Shown: piece by piece, positions 17,450-27,318 of the stretch
Layout: the number at the start of each line of letters is the position of its first letter
Position numbering within the stretch: position 1 is the stretch's first letter
Source of the DNA: Shimazuella kribbensis DSM 45090
GTDB lineage: Bacteria > Bacillota > Bacilli > Thermoactinomycetales > Thermoactinomycetaceae
Assembly: GCF_000428065.1 (NCBI RefSeq)
Contig: NZ_ATZF01000010.1
Coordinates: forward strand, 62,001 to 126,000
Length of the DNA stretch: 64,000 nucleotides
Reading direction: 5' to 3'
The notes under the pieces: model-generated
Told to the model about the DNA's origin: nothing
Databases searched by the model: none
Seen by the model: the letters and a program-made list of their open reading frames with translations, nothing else
Program-made: the position numbers and the translations under genes

Positions 17450-18985
17450 GTGCATCTTCATACTTTTCTTTCCCATCTTCAACATCATCCAGAGACAATC
17501 CGTCCTTCTGATTGGGAAGTGAACTGGAATGACGCGCCTTTACCATTCAAACAATACATACTTCCCAAAATAGCACTCTCAATGGAAATCCCACTTGATC
17601 TAAAGAGGGAATCATCGCACATTCCGACTATAGATGAGATTGGTTATTTTTTATGGTATATCTATGGATTGACGAAAATCATCCATACATCCTACCCAAT
17701 CAAGGAAGAACAATACACTCTTAGGCGATTTGTACCTTCAGGCGGAGCACTATACCCAAATGAATTGTATCTCTATCTGAAAACAAAAGACATTCCTAAC
17801 GGAATCTATCACTATGATGTTTCTCACCATGCATTGGTGTTACTAAGAGAAGGAAATTTCGATTCGTTTCTTGCTGAAGCATTGGGTTATCAGTGTGACA
17901 TCTCTCCTTGCTTTGCAACGGTATTTGTTTCTGTATTCTTCTGGAAAAACTTTTTCAAATACCATAACTTCTCTTATCGTCTACAAGGATTGGACAGCGG
18001 GGTACTGTTGGGACAGTTACTAGAAGTAGCAAAACAAATACCTTACCAAGCTACGATTTATGATCAATTTTTGGATGAAGCGATCAATCATTTGCTAGGA
18101 CTATCTACCAATCAAGAAAGTACTTATGCTGTTATACCATTAAGTCTGACTCCACAAAAAACGCATCACCTTTCAATCAAACAAGAGCACATCACCAGCC
18201 ATGAACTCTGTGTTTCTCTCCCAAAAATAAAACATCCCTATCAGATGAACTCAAAAAAAATACTCCCTTATCCAGAAGTAGAAAAAATCCATCTATCATC
18301 TATACAAACTACAACAGAAAACTTTTGTGATAGTAAATCAATCTGCTCCCCCATCTTGCATCGTAACAAATGCATCACACTTCCACCAAACCAAACATCG
18401 TCCTTATCCTTTTATACGATTTGCCAAAATAGAACCTCACCAGGCCAGGATTTTCGATTTGGGTCTATATCACAACCACAACTCGCCACCCTTTTACAAA
18501 AAACAATGGAACATGATCTCCATCATCTTGAACACTATTTTTCTGATCTAAAATTAGCTGGGTATCTCCATCAAGTGGATGAGGTACCAAAAGGCATGTA
18601 TACCTATGATGTTCAGACACATTCGCTGCATCTTATCCAGGAAGGTAATTTTCATGTTCATTTACAACAATGTTTGACTGATGCTCACATCAATCTGTTT
18701 CAAACTCCAATTTGCCTGCATATTATCGGCGATCCCATTGCAAATCAGGAAACATTAGGCCCAAGAAGCTATCGAATGCAGCAAATGAAAACAGGAATTT
18801 TGGTCCAGCGCTTATTACTCATAGCTTCTTCACTTGGATTTGGCGGCCATCCATTGCTAGGATATGATGCAAAAAGCGTAGATCAGCTCTATCAACTGGA
18901 TGGAACGAAACAAACCAGCTTGATCCAAATACCGATAGGTCCTTTTCAACGATATGGGCAATATGAAGGAAGTTTACATGCATGA
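17450..18985 (+). CDS. SagB-type FMN dehydrogenase, tandem nitroreductase fold
   Basis: A 511-residue double-domain protein. The N-terminal half has the hallmark RRFVPSGGALYPNELYLY (about 89-107). The C-terminal half repeats the fold, with a more divergent front end (SPGQDFRFGSISQPQLATLL) and SLGFGGHPLLGYD. SagB/McbC-type enzymes oxidise azolines to azoles with FMN. The start is GTG 17450, 8 bases after AGGAGG; the nearby ATG is out of frame. It is the last gene of the cluster. No transporter or immunity gene follows. Confidence 0.9.
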   Translation: MHLHTFLSHLQHHPETIRPSDWEVNWNDAPLPFKQYILPKIALSMEIPLDLKRESSHIPTIDEIGYFLWYIYGLTKIIHTSYPIKEEQYTLRRFVPSGGALYPNELYLYLKTKDIPNGIYHYDVSHHALVLLREGNFDSFLAEALGYQCDISPCFATVFVSVFFWKNFFKYHNFSYRLQGLDSGVLLGQLLEVAKQIPYQATIYDQFLDEAINHLLGLSTNQESTYAVIPLSLTPQKTHHLSIKQEHITSHELCVSLPKIKHPYQMNSKKILPYPEVEKIHLSSIQTTTENFCDSKSICSPILHRNKCITLPPNQTSSLSFYTICQNRTSPGQDFRFGSISQPQLATLLQKTMEHDLHHLEHYFSDLKLAGYLHQVDEVPKGMYTYDVQTHSLHLIQEGNFHVHLQQCLTDAHINLFQTPICLHIIGDPIANQETLGPRSYRMQQMKTGILVQRLLLIASSLGFGGHPLLGYDAKSVDQLYQLDGTKQTSLIQIPIGPFQRYGQYEGSLHA

Positions 18986-19007
18986 TGATTTATAGTAAAA
19001 CACTGAG

Positions 19008-19042
19008 AGGGACAATGAATATCCGCCATTGTCCCTTTGGTT
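19008..19042 (+). terminator. Terminator of the TOMM cluster
   Basis: AGGGACAATG-N9-CATTGTCCCT, a perfect 10-bp stem 22 bases after the sagB-like stop. Confidence 0.82.
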
Positions 19043-19323
19043 AACTGGATTGTATGTGACCTTATTTTTTCTGTCTAGATAAGTGTAGACGATCCATAGA
19101 TTCTCTATTACTGGCGCGTGCGACGCAGAACATGGTGCTGTGCGCATTCCCCTCGGCTTGACATACGCAGGACTAGACCAATGTTTTCAGGATAAGTTTA
19201 ACTCCTTAGCCCTTAGTATTCTTCTCTTTGCATACCAAAAATATGGGCTGGTCCCCTCTTACAAAGGAGACCAGCCTGTTACTGAACCTAGGGTTCAGTA
19301 TACACCGTTGTTGAGGGAATGAA
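19043..19323. other. Spacer with two hairpins after the RHH gene
   Basis: No gene supported. It holds GGCTGGTCCCC...AGGAGACCAGCC (19246-19276), the likely terminator of the minus-strand RHH gene. It also has the palindrome ACTGAACC-tag-GGTTCAGT (19281-19299) between that hairpin and the gene. Base composition here is richer in GC than in the neighbours. Confidence 0.6.
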
Positions 19324-19557
19324 TTAAAAGAAGCGAAGACGTGTCAGCTTGTCTTCACCATTCTCTTGAACGCAGATTTCTCCCCCATCAGAGAGAATCT
19401 TTTCAAGAAAGTAGTAGAGCGGGAGAGCATGGTTGATACAGTCCGTTTGGCTGTCACCAGTCGACTCGATCACTCGTCTCAGAGCAGCTGAGGCACGAGG
19501 ATTCAGATTGACTGTTACACGGGTTAGTTTGCTTCCGCGTTTCCCATTACCCGTCAT
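19324..19557 (-). CDS. Small ribbon-helix-helix protein, actinobacterial style (77 aa)
   Basis: The 77 residues begin with a basic tail, then KLTRVTVNLNPRASAALRRVIESTGDSQTDCINHALPLYYFLEK. This is the beta-strand/helix/helix pattern of RHH (MetJ/Arc) proteins. The C-terminal GGEICVQENGEDKLTRLRFF resembles the short strand end found in many actinobacterial and actinophage homologues. The start follows AAGGAG. Codon use is GC-ended compared with its surroundings. No partner toxin gene is adjacent. It is the second GC-rich cassette; DNA binding is likely, the target unknown. Confidence 0.7.
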   Translation of the reverse strand: MTGNGKRGSKLTRVTVNLNPRASAALRRVIESTGDSQTDCINHALPLYYFLEKILSDGGEICVQENGEDKLTRLRFF

Positions 19558-19905
19558 CGCAACTCCTTAGGTTTGCCCATTCGTTTTTTTGAGGGACTCC
19601 CTCATTGGCTAAGTTAATGATAACAAAAACATGTCTTTGACACCACTTGAAGAGAACCATATCACCCAATATATTTAATAAGTAAATCATTTAATCAAAC
19701 AAAACAAGGAAAAAGCAAAGACAGGATAGGAAAGGTTATAAGCAGTTAATCCTAACCTGACACCATTTGGTCTATATCTGGTATATGAGCCTGCTTGCTG
19801 AGGTTGTCAGTCTGTCCTTTGAGCATGTTGATGGCCATAAGGTATATCAACAAAAAGTAAACCACTTCTAGAAATAAAATCAGAAGTGGTTTCTTTCAAT
19901 CTATT
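19558..19905. other. Intergenic stretch upstream of the RHH gene
   Basis: Mostly AT-rich. A 28-codon frame on the minus strand (19752-19838, starting MAINMLKG) has sensible residues but no ribosome site, and may be a gene remnant. The ilvD terminator AAACCACTTCT...AGAAGTGGTTT lies at 19859-19892. Confidence 0.45.
19859..19892 (-). terminator. Terminator of ilvD
   Basis: AAACCACTTCT pairs with AGAAGTGGTTT across a 12-base loop, 14 bases after the ilvD stop. Confidence 0.82.
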
Positions 19906-21576
19906 TTACATATCTTTCAAAACAGCACCTGTATTGGCAGAGGTCACCAAACTAGCATATCGACGTAGGAATCTACCACCTACTTCAATTTTAGGAGGTG
20001 TCCAGTTCTCTCTGCGTTTTGCAAGTTCATCATCCGATACTTCCAACTCAATGGTTCGATTGATCAAGTCGATATGAATGATATCTCCCTGTTCGACAAA
20101 AGCAATTGGTCCACCGTCAGCCGCTTCTGGAGAAACGTGTCCAATACTGATTCCACGGGTTGCACCGGAAAATCTACCATCAGTGATAAGGGCAACTTCT
20201 TTCCCCAGTCCACGACCCATGATCGCAGAGGTAGGAGACAACATTTCTGGCATTCCCGGACCGCCTTTTGGTCCCTCCGATCGGATAACTACAACATCGC
20301 CTGATTTTACTTTTCCAAACGAAATACCCGCAATCGCTGCGTCTTGTGATTCAAAGATAACAGCAGGTCCGCTGAATGTATTGATCGAAGGATCAACAGC
20401 ACCTGTTTTGATTACTGCACCATCAGGAGCGATGTTGCCATACAACACACACAATCCACCTGTTTCACTATAAGCTTTGGTAAGAGGATGGATGACTTCT
20501 TCATCCAAAATCTTATGCGCTTTTATATTTTCCCCTAATGTTTTTAATGTTACGGTTTTGCAATCTAAATTCAATACTCCTTCTTTTTTGGACAATTCAT
20601 TTAGGATGGCATGAATCCCACCTGCTCGATCGATGTCTTCCATATGCCAATTGCCAGCAGGACTTACTTTACACAAATTTGGTACTTTCGCAGCGATTTC
20701 ATTGATTCTCGTAAGTGGATATTCCACTCCCATTTCATGAGCAATCGCTAACGTATGTAACACTGTATTGGTAGAACCACCCATTGCCATATCCAATGCA
20801 AAGGCATTATCGATAGATTCCTGTGTTACGATATCACTTGGTTTTAAATCGGCTTCTACTAAATCTAAGATTTGCGCAGCTGCTTTTTGCGCGAGTACTT
20901 TTCTTTCAGGGGTATCCGCTAAAATACTTCCATTACCAGGAAGTGCCACTCCTAATGCTTCTGCTAAACAATTCATTGAATTGGCAGTAAACATGCCAGA
21001 ACACGAACCGCAACTTGGACATGCATATTGTTCTAATTCATATAATTCTTTCTCATCTATTTTTCCAGCTTGGTGTGCACCTACTCCTTCAAATACAGAC
21101 ACCAAATCTATCGATTTACCAGATGGAGTCATACCCGCTTTCATCGGTCCTCCACTAATAAAGATCGTTGGAATATTTACACGCATTGCGCCCATCAACA
21201 TCCCTGGCGTAATCTTGTCACAATTCGGGATACAGATAAGACCATCGAACCAGTGAGCAAGGGCAACCGTTTCTACTGCATCTGCAATTACTTCTCTACT
21301 AGGCAGGGAATAACGCATCCCAATATGCCCCATTGCGATCCCATCATCTACACCAATGGTGTTAAACTCAAAGGGTACCCCCCCTGCAGCACGTACAGCA
21401 TCTTTGACTACTTCTGCAAACTTATTTAAATGCATGTGACCAGGCACAATTTCTACAAATGAATTGCAAACTCCGATAAATGGTTTTCCAAAATCCTCTT
21501 CTTTTACTCCAGCCGCACGCAATAGACTTCTATGTGGTGCACGGTCAATTCCCTTTTTAATTTTGTCGCTTCTCAC
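19906..21576 (-). CDS. ilvD: Dihydroxy-acid dehydratase
   Basis: A 556-residue Fe-S enzyme for the last common step of valine, leucine and isoleucine synthesis. Cluster and active-site motifs are present: [33 protein letters not shown] and [24 protein letters not shown], then the C-terminal [23 protein letters not shown]. Normal length. It is a single gene here, outside the ilv-leu operon, with its own terminator. Confidence 0.97.
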   Translation of the reverse strand: MRSDKIKKGIDRAPHRSLLRAAGVKEEDFGKPFIGVCNSFVEIVPGHMHLNKFAEVVKDAVRAAGGVPFEFNTIGVDDGIAMGHIGMRYSLPSREVIADAVETVALAHWFDGLICIPNCDKITPGMLMGAMRVNIPTIFISGGPMKAGMTPSGKSIDLVSVFEGVGAHQAGKIDEKELYELEQYACPSCGSCSGMFTANSMNCLAEALGVALPGNGSILADTPERKVLAQKAAAQILDLVEADLKPSDIVTQESIDNAFALDMAMGGSTNTVLHTLAIAHEMGVEYPLTRINEIAAKVPNLCKVSPAGNWHMEDIDRAGGIHAILNELSKKEGVLNLDCKTVTLKTLGENIKAHKILDEEVIHPLTKAYSETGGLCVLYGNIAPDGAVIKTGAVDPSINTFSGPAVIFESQDAAIAGISFGKVKSGDVVVIRSEGPKGGPGMPEMLSPTSAIMGRGLGKEVALITDGRFSGATRGISIGHVSPEAADGGPIAFVEQGDIIHIDLINRTIELEVSDDELAKRRENWTPPKIEVGGRFLRRYASLVTSANTGAVLKDM

Positions 21577-21738
21577 TCTTGGTCACCTACTCTATTAAAT
21601 GATAAAGAAAAAAACTTACCCGATTGGCAAGCCTTTAAAGGCTTAGACGAATATCTAGTTGTAAAATTTCGTAGATAAGATAGAATATATTGCCCTTTTC
21701 TACTAAATTAGATCTATACTATCACAAGTCATAAAAAA

Positions 21739-21763
21739 AAGCAGACCTATTATTAGGCTGCTC
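21739..21763 (-). terminator. Terminator of the 135-aa hypothetical gene
   Basis: AGCAGaCCTA...TAGGCTGCT with one bulge, followed on the minus strand by a long T run, directly after the stop. Confidence 0.75.
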
Positions 21764-21765
21764 TC

Positions 21766-22173
21766 TCAATAATTGCCACTTGCAAAAGATGTACTTTCCT
21801 CAAGACTATCGTGTTCATTTGTGATTTTTTGCATCAACCAATCGTACTCTTCCATTAAATAAGGGATAAAATATTCCGTTCCTTCTTTGTTACCTTCTTG
21901 CACAATAACATTCCAAACAATTTGATTACAATAATCTACTAAATGATTCCAATCGGAAAAACTCCAAATGATCTCGCTACAATCAAGGCTTGTTATATGA
22001 TAATAATGATCATCTTCTGCACGAAAAATAAAATCTACACCAACTAATGCAATATTATGTTGGAAGCAAATACGAACAAAATCCTCTGCATACTCAAGGG
22101 GTAAACACAAATTGCCTTGTGCATCCAAATGCCCATATTGCTCGTATTCGAGTTTGATCCAATTAACCAGCAT
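21766..22173 (-). CDS. Hypothetical protein, acidic (135 aa)
   Basis: 135 residues rich in Tyr, Trp and acidic side chains (EDDHYYHITSLDCSEIIWSFSDWNHLVDYCNQIVW), with no signal peptide or membrane helix. The size and composition resemble SUKH/Imm-type immunity proteins, but no family signature could be confirmed and no toxin gene is near. The start at 22171-22173 has GGAG within AAAGGAGTAGG. It is followed by its own terminator. Confidence 0.65.
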   Translation of the reverse strand: MLVNWIKLEYEQYGHLDAQGNLCLPLEYAEDFVRICFQHNIALVGVDFIFRAEDDHYYHITSLDCSEIIWSFSDWNHLVDYCNQIVWNVIVQEGNKEGTEYFIPYLMEEYDWLMQKITNEHDSLEESTSFASGNY

Positions 22174-22332
22174 TCAGCCCTACTCCTTTGAGTTTGTCCA
22201 TTAAAAAAACAGAGGAGGATATACAATCCATCTCATGTTCATTATATCCTACGAATACTAGATAGTTTGTTTAAATTGTTATCAATATTTGTCAAAATAG
22301 GACTAGGTACTAAATTAGTTATTCACTCATTA

Positions 22333-22360
22333 AAAAATCTCATAGAATGATCTATGAGAC
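22333..22360 (-). terminator. Terminator of infC-rpmI-rplT
   Basis: CTCATAGA-atga-TCTATGAG, then T's on the minus strand, 11 bases after the rplT stop. Confidence 0.88.
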
Positions 22361-22370
22361 TAAAAAGACT

Positions 22371-22724
22371 TTACTGTGCTTTTTTCGCAACTTGTACAAG
22401 TTCGCTAAATGCTTTTTCATCAAAGATAGCTAACTCAGCAAGCATTTTGCGGTTGATGTCCACACCTGCAACTTTTAATCCGTGCATCAATTTGTTGTAA
22501 GACATACCATTGATACGAGCAGCAGCGTTGATACGAGTGATCCATAGACGACGGAAGTCACGTTTACGCTGACGACGGTCACGGTAAGCATACATTAGAG
22601 ATTTCATTACTTGTTGTTTTGCAGTACGGAATAAACGGTGTTTAGAACCGAAGTAACCACGAGCTAATTTCAGCACGCGTTTACGACGACGACGGGTAAC
22701 AGTACCGCCCTTGACTCTTGCCAT
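22371..22724 (-). CDS. rplT: Ribosomal protein L20
   Basis: 117 residues, strongly basic, with the family start [34 protein letters not shown]20 is an early-assembly protein of the large subunit. In Firmicutes it represses its own operon by binding the leader upstream of infC. Last gene of infC-rpmI-rplT. Confidence 0.98.
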   Translation of the reverse strand: MARVKGGTVTRRRRKRVLKLARGYFGSKHRLFRTAKQQVMKSLMYAYRDRRQRKRDFRRLWITRINAAARINGMSYNKLMHGLKVAGVDINRKMLAELAIFDEKAFSELVQVAKKAQ

Positions 22725-22745
22725 GAAAATTCCCTCCTAGACGTT

Positions 22746-22943
22746 CTATTTATAAGCGATTAATTGCTCGATACGTTTGGTATCACCTTTAGCCATGATG
22801 GCACTTTTGCGTAATTTGCGTTTTTGTTTTGCAGACTTACCTTCCAGCAAGTGGCTAGTAAACGCATGATTTCGTTTCACTTTACCAGTACCTGTTTTAC
22901 TAAAACGTTTGGTAGCTGATTTTTTGGATTTCATTTTTGGCAT
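22746..22943 (-). CDS. rpmI: Ribosomal protein L35
   Basis: 65 residues, basic, beginning [25 protein letters not shown], the conserved L35 start. A 50S subunit protein, placed between infC and rplT as usual. Confidence 0.98.
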   Translation of the reverse strand: MPKMKSKKSATKRFSKTGTGKVKRNHAFTSHLLEGKSAKQKRKLRKSAIMAKGDTKRIEQLIAYK

Positions 22944-22963
22944 CGTACATACTCCCTTCGATG

Positions 22964-23485
22964 TCAGTTGGACGATTTTGGAGTTAAGATCATAATCATT
23001 TGACGGCCTTCTAACTTAGGATGTCTTTCCACATCAGAGATTTCTTTCACTTCTTGGGCCATCCGAACTAGAACGCGACGTCCTAGATCTTGGTGAGTGA
23101 TTTCCCGACCGCGAAAACGAATGCTCAGTTTCACTTTGTCCCCTTGCTCTAAAAACTTCACTACGTTTTTCAGCTTGGTTTGGACATCATGATCCTCGAT
23201 AGAAGGGCTGAGACGTACCTCTTTCAGTTGGACAATCTTTTGGTTACGACGAGCTTCTTTCTCTCGTTTGCTTTGCTCATAACGGTATTTCCCATAATCC
23301 ATGATTCTGCAGACGGGTGGTTTCGCTTGCGGTGCTACATTGACAAGGTCTAGATTTTGTTCTGTCGCCATACGCAATGCTTCTCGCAATGGTTGAATGC
23401 CGAGCTGTTCACCATTTCCACCTATGAGACGCACTTCGCGAGCGCGGATCGCTTCGTTGACCTGTTGCTGTTCTTTGCTAATAAT
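22964..23485 (-). CDS. infC: Translation initiation factor IF-3 (AUU start)
   Basis: A 173-residue factor that keeps ribosomal subunits apart and checks the start codon. It has two domains: the N-domain ([21 protein letters not shown]) and the C-domain ([31 protein letters not shown]). I place the start at ATT 23483-23485 because GGAGGTG lies just before it and the product then begins (M)[10 protein letters not shown], as in B. subtilis. An ATG nine codons earlier would include the ribosome site in the gene. Rare AUU starts let IF-3 limit its own synthesis. Confidence 0.95.
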   Translation of the reverse strand: MISKEQQQVNEAIRAREVRLIGGNGEQLGIQPLREALRMATEQNLDLVNVAPQAKPPVCRIMDYGKYRYEQSKREKEARRNQKIVQLKEVRLSPSIEDHDVQTKLKNVVKFLEQGDKVKLSIRFRGREITHQDLGRRVLVRMAQEVKEISDVERHPKLEGRQMIMILTPKSSN

Positions 23486-23512
23486 TACACCTCCAGTAGT
23501 GGGGATCGCCAA

Positions 23513-23640
23513 TGCAAAAAAGTGTGGGCAAAGTCGCCCACACGTAAATAACTTACGGTATTCCTCAACTAACCTAGCAACAACCCAATTGCGTCGACCA
23601 GGTGAGAAGCGGGCGCTTCTTCTTACACAATGAATTCATC
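23513..23640 (-). ncRNA. L20-type leader of infC-rpmI-rplT with terminator
   Basis: The 130 bases before infC contain GAAGAAGCGCCCGCTTC near their 5' end and GTGTGGGCGACTTTGCCCACAC followed by T's (about 23516-23543) at their 3' end. This is the layout of the Firmicute L20 autoregulatory leader, where L20 binding favours the terminator. Confidence 0.75.
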
Positions 23641-23674
23641 TTAGCATGCATGGGCTATCCCTGTCAATCTTCCA

Positions 23675-25363
23675 TTACATTTCTTGCGGTGCTTGAAGTC
23701 CCAAAATGCGTAATGCTTCTTTTAATACCATCGCTGTCGCGTAAATGAGGTTCATTCTCGCTGTTTTATTCTGTTCATCAGACAAAATATGAACATGTGC
23801 ATAGTATTGATTGAGAGATCGAGCTAGGTCTAATGCATATCTAGCTATCTTAGATGGATCATATTCACGCCAAGCTAATTTTACTACTTGATCAAAATCT
23901 TTTAATAAGGTGAGGATCGGCCAAGCCTCTTCATCTATTACTTCCAATGCTTCTGTCTGAGGAGTATATCCGCCTTTACGAAGCAAAGAATGGCAGCGAG
24001 CATGCGTATATTGTAAATATGGCCCTGTTTCCCCTTCAAAGTTCAACATTTGTTCCATGGAAAATTCTACATCGTTGGTGCGGAAATGCTTGAGATCATG
24101 AAAGATAACTGCACCAATACCTACATCATGAGATACTTTCTGTTTTTCTTTCAGTGTTGGATTTTTTTCTTCAATGATTGCTTGGGTTCTCTCAATTGCA
24201 TTCTTCAATACTTCTTCTAGCAATACCACATGCCCTTTACGGGTAGACATCTTTTTGCCATCACGAAGCATCATTCCAAAAGTTACATGTTCCATATCTT
24301 GTGACCAATCAAAACCTGCTTTTTGAAGGACTAATTTTAGCTGAGTAAAATGTAAGCTCTGTTCACTGCCTACGACATACAAAGATTTAGCAAAGTCATA
24401 TTCGTTTTTACGATAAATCGCAGTTGCCAAATCTCTCGTAGCATAAAGTGTTGCTCCATCTGATTTTTGGATCAAACAAGGAGGAAGATTATTTTCTTCC
24501 AAGGAAACAACTTTTGCGCCATCGCTTTCGATCAACAATCCTTTTGCTTCCAGCATATCCACAACTGCATCCATTTTGTCAGTATAAAAAGCTTCCCCTG
24601 TGAAATAATCAAATTTCACTCCTAATAGATCGTAAATACGTGCAAATTCGTGAAGAGATTCCTCTCGAAACCACTCCCACAACGCGTGATTATCTGCATC
24701 GCCATTTTCCAAGCGTTTGAACGCCTCACGACCTTCCACTTCCAAAGAAGGATCATCTTTTGCTTCTTCATGAAAACGCAAGTATAGTTTCATCAACTCC
24801 GAAATCGGATTATTACGAACTTCTTCTTCGTTTCCCCATTTCCGATAAGCGACTATCAGTTTACCAAACTGGGTACCCCAATCTCCTAAATGATTGATTC
24901 GAACAGGACGATATCCATTTTTCTCCGCAATATGTGCAATGGCATTACCAATTACAGTTGAACGTAAATGGCCCATCGAAAAAGCTTTCGCGATATTGGG
25001 GGAAGACAAGTCAATCGTAACTGCTCCTCCACTTCCATCTTTATTCGTTCCAAACTGATCACCATGTCGTAATACTTCATCTAATATTTGTTTACTCGCA
25101 AGCTTTTTATGAAGAAAAATGTTTACATAAGGCCCTACTGCCTCTACTTTTTGAAACAACGAATGCTCTATTTTGGAAGCCAACTCTGTTGCGATCATTT
25201 GTGGAGCTTTCTTCCAATGCTTTGCAAGTACAAAACAAGGGAAAGCGAAATCGCCTAAATTTTGTTTTCTTGGTTTTTCAATTACCTTTTCTATTTCCTC
25301 TACTGCTAAAACATGCTCGATTGATGTTGCCAACTGCTCTGCAAATAGATGTTTATAATCCAT
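23675..25363 (-). CDS. argS: Arginyl-tRNA synthetase
   Basis: A 562-residue class I synthetase that charges tRNA-Arg. The HIGH-like motif appears as SSPNIAKAFSMGHLRSTVIG (about 115-135) and the KMSK-loop equivalent as MSTRKGHVV (about 377-386). The N-terminal Add1 domain and C-terminal DALR anticodon-binding domain (HTARMNLIYATAMVLKEALRILGL-like end) are both complete. It is expressed behind its own T-box. Confidence 0.97.
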   Translation of the reverse strand: MDYKHLFAEQLATSIEHVLAVEEIEKVIEKPRKQNLGDFAFPCFVLAKHWKKAPQMIATELASKIEHSLFQKVEAVGPYVNIFLHKKLASKQILDEVLRHGDQFGTNKDGSGGAVTIDLSSPNIAKAFSMGHLRSTVIGNAIAHIAEKNGYRPVRINHLGDWGTQFGKLIVAYRKWGNEEEVRNNPISELMKLYLRFHEEAKDDPSLEVEGREAFKRLENGDADNHALWEWFREESLHEFARIYDLLGVKFDYFTGEAFYTDKMDAVVDMLEAKGLLIESDGAKVVSLEENNLPPCLIQKSDGATLYATRDLATAIYRKNEYDFAKSLYVVGSEQSLHFTQLKLVLQKAGFDWSQDMEHVTFGMMLRDGKKMSTRKGHVVLLEEVLKNAIERTQAIIEEKNPTLKEKQKVSHDVGIGAVIFHDLKHFRTNDVEFSMEQMLNFEGETGPYLQYTHARCHSLLRKGGYTPQTEALEVIDEEAWPILTLLKDFDQVVKLAWREYDPSKIARYALDLARSLNQYYAHVHILSDEQNKTARMNLIYATAMVLKEALRILGLQAPQEM

Positions 25364-25384
25364 TTTTCTGTCCTCCTAAAAATA

Positions 25385-25590
25385 AAAAAACACTCATCCC
25401 CTCAAAAAGGAGACGAGCGTTTTGCCCGCGGTACCACTCCGTTTGTGCGTAAAGCACCACTTTGTACTTGTTAACGAGGTGTGCCCCGATCAGCAGTTTA
25501 TAAGAATGCGTTTCAGAAAATAGTCATACTGAGCTCACACCGTCCTCAGTTCGCTTCGATGATCTATATTTTCTTACTCGTTCTTTACCA
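25385..25590 (-). ncRNA. T-box leader of argS
   Basis: Minus strand: T-box GGAGTGGTACCGCGGG (25425-25440), then a terminator of AACGCTCGTCTCC paired with GGGGATGAGTGTT and a T run. A likely specifier CGC (Arg) lies in GAAACGCA (25508-25510), matching the gene downstream. Confidence 0.9.
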
Positions 25591-25656
25591 ATAGATTATT
25601 AATTTTAATATGTACCAAAAAAGAGCCTTTTGGTCAAGTAAAAAAGATTACAAATC

Positions 25657-26181
25657 TCATCCTTTGGATTGAATTTGATAAAATTGATCGATATCACTTG
25701 GACTATTCATCGCTTGTAACGACCCGTTAAAATATGTTTTCCCACCGTATTCCAGTTTTATCGTGCCCACCTGCACACCATTTATTTTCAATTGTTCCTT
25801 TGCTGACCAGATCTGTTCTTGCAACTGATTTAAGGGGTAAGACTCAAAAGGTTGATCAAGCTTTACATGAATCACAAGTAGAGGATCAGCCTCAGCCTTT
25901 TTCGTTTCTTTTGCATGTTGTAACCCATATTTATAATTTGGTAATTTTTCTTCTGACACATCCCAACTCGAATCAGAGGTAAAAACGAGCTCAGAGGATA
26001 CTTGCGAAGAAACAGGGGCAAATACATCTTTCATCAATGGAGTTACTTCTTGATTTACTTGCTTGGTCCACAATGGACGAAGCACATCTGTAGAAACTCC
26101 ACTTCCACAGCCTGACAATAAAACAATAATCAAAATGCTACAAACAAACCAGCCATACTTTCTTCGTACCAATATGTTCAT
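25657..26181 (-). CDS. Putative lipoprotein (174 aa)
   Basis: 174 residues with a signal peptide and lipobox LLSGC (Cys about 25), so it is anchored on the outer face of the membrane. The mature part is soluble, with no recognised domain; it contains a basic/acidic middle and a C-terminal beta-rich piece (VGTIKLEYGGKTYFNGSLQ). Single gene between the argS T-box and a gene-free stretch. Function unknown. Confidence 0.8.
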   Translation of the reverse strand: MNILVRRKYGWFVCSILIIVLLSGCGSGVSTDVLRPLWTKQVNQEVTPLMKDVFAPVSSQVSSELVFTSDSSWDVSEEKLPNYKYGLQHAKETKKAEADPLLVIHVKLDQPFESYPLNQLQEQIWSAKEQLKINGVQVGTIKLEYGGKTYFNGSLQAMNSPSDIDQFYQIQSKG

Positions 26182-26552
26182 TATCCTTTCCAGATAAGAC
26201 TACATAACACAGATAAAATTATACGTTTTCTAAAGATTTCGGACAATAGTGAATTCGAAAAATGAGTAACAAGAAAAACAAATGAAACAGTTTCCCGTTT
26301 TTTTATGATTTTAAAGAACATGATATCAAAACTTTCAAATAAGTAGATTCATCACCACTCATTTAAATATTCCTATTTGACAATAAAAGTATTTATATTT
26401 AGTGTTCTATGCTACGATTCCCATGTATTTAAATAAAAGAGTATTGCGAGGTGGTTGGTGCTGTTCTTAAATACAAATTCCCTACAAATCGATCTTAAGT
26501 TCACTCAAACCATGGTTTTACATTACCCCACTAAACTAAAAGGAAGATAAGT
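26182..26552. other. Gene-free spacer between divergent lipoprotein and DUF4352-like genes
   Basis: AT-rich. No open frame with a ribosome site and no clear hairpin were found. It must hold the two divergent promoters. Confidence 0.5.
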
Positions 26553-27110
26553 ATGAATAAAGATATAAGTAAAACCGTAATAAAACTTATAGTATTATTA
26601 CTCCTATTCATCGGAGGTGTTGCATTGGTAATTTGGGGGTGGAACAAACTCGATGAACCAGCCGCAATAAAGCTTAATGGTACATCTCAACAAACAGAAC
26701 AACCAGAAAATCAAGTGTTTCGTATTGGGGACACAGTAGGAGTGAAATTACCAAAAGATACCGGTACTATGGATTTTACAATATCCAAACAAGAGATTAT
26801 AAATGTTGATCCTGCCTATAACCCAACAGGAAAAGTGTTAAAGCTGGTGATTACTCTCGTTAACAACTCAGGTAGAGTTAAATATGAATCAAAAATCGCT
26901 GACTTTAGATTGATCGACAATGAAGGAAATATATTAAAAAAAGCAGATCTACCTGATATGCCTTCATACGACGGAGAGCTCAATATAGGTAAAAAATTAA
27001 CGGGGTTTATCGCGTTTGAAGTAACTGGCAAAGAAAAATACTATAAACTTGTGTTCAGTCCAAGCACTTTTCCGCGTGAAGAAGTCCAATGGAGACTGAT
27101 AAACAAATAG
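26553..27110 (+). CDS. Membrane-anchored DUF4352-like protein (185 aa)
   Basis: A 185-residue protein with an N-terminal membrane anchor (about 9-29, IVLLLLFIGGVALVIWGW) and an extracellular Ig-like beta domain. In that domain the pattern VLKLVITLVNNSGRVKYESKIADFRLIDNEGNILK is typical of DUF4352/telomeric-repeat-like lipoproteins. Start behind AAAGGAAG. The terminator at 27187-27210 ends it. Role unknown. Confidence 0.75.
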   Translation: MNKDISKTVIKLIVLLLLFIGGVALVIWGWNKLDEPAAIKLNGTSQQTEQPENQVFRIGDTVGVKLPKDTGTMDFTISKQEIINVDPAYNPTGKVLKLVITLVNNSGRVKYESKIADFRLIDNEGNILKKADLPDMPSYDGELNIGKKLTGFIAFEVTGKEKYYKLVFSPSTFPREEVQWRLINK

Positions 27111-27186
27111 ATAGTTTTTCTTAAAATATAAAAATGAGTTTCATTTGCTCCAAGCACTCAAAATACAAACTATTGATAGATCAAAG

Positions 27187-27210
27187 AACTCGAGTAACTC
27201 GAGTTTTTTT
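27187..27210 (+). terminator. Terminator after the DUF4352-like gene
   Basis: AACTCGAG-taa-CTCGAGTT followed by a T run. Confidence 0.85.
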
Positions 27211-27318
27211 GTTTTGTTTAAAAAGTAATAGAAAATCGAATTTCACCAACATAATTAGTATAAAAAATAGAATCATACTAAAACTACTTACACAAAAGAA
27301 AAAACAAAGGAATAGGAC

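Noticed and set aside
20074-20473. Long plus-strand frames opposite ilvD
   Set aside because: Shadow frames of a clear gene; no ribosome site and poor composition.
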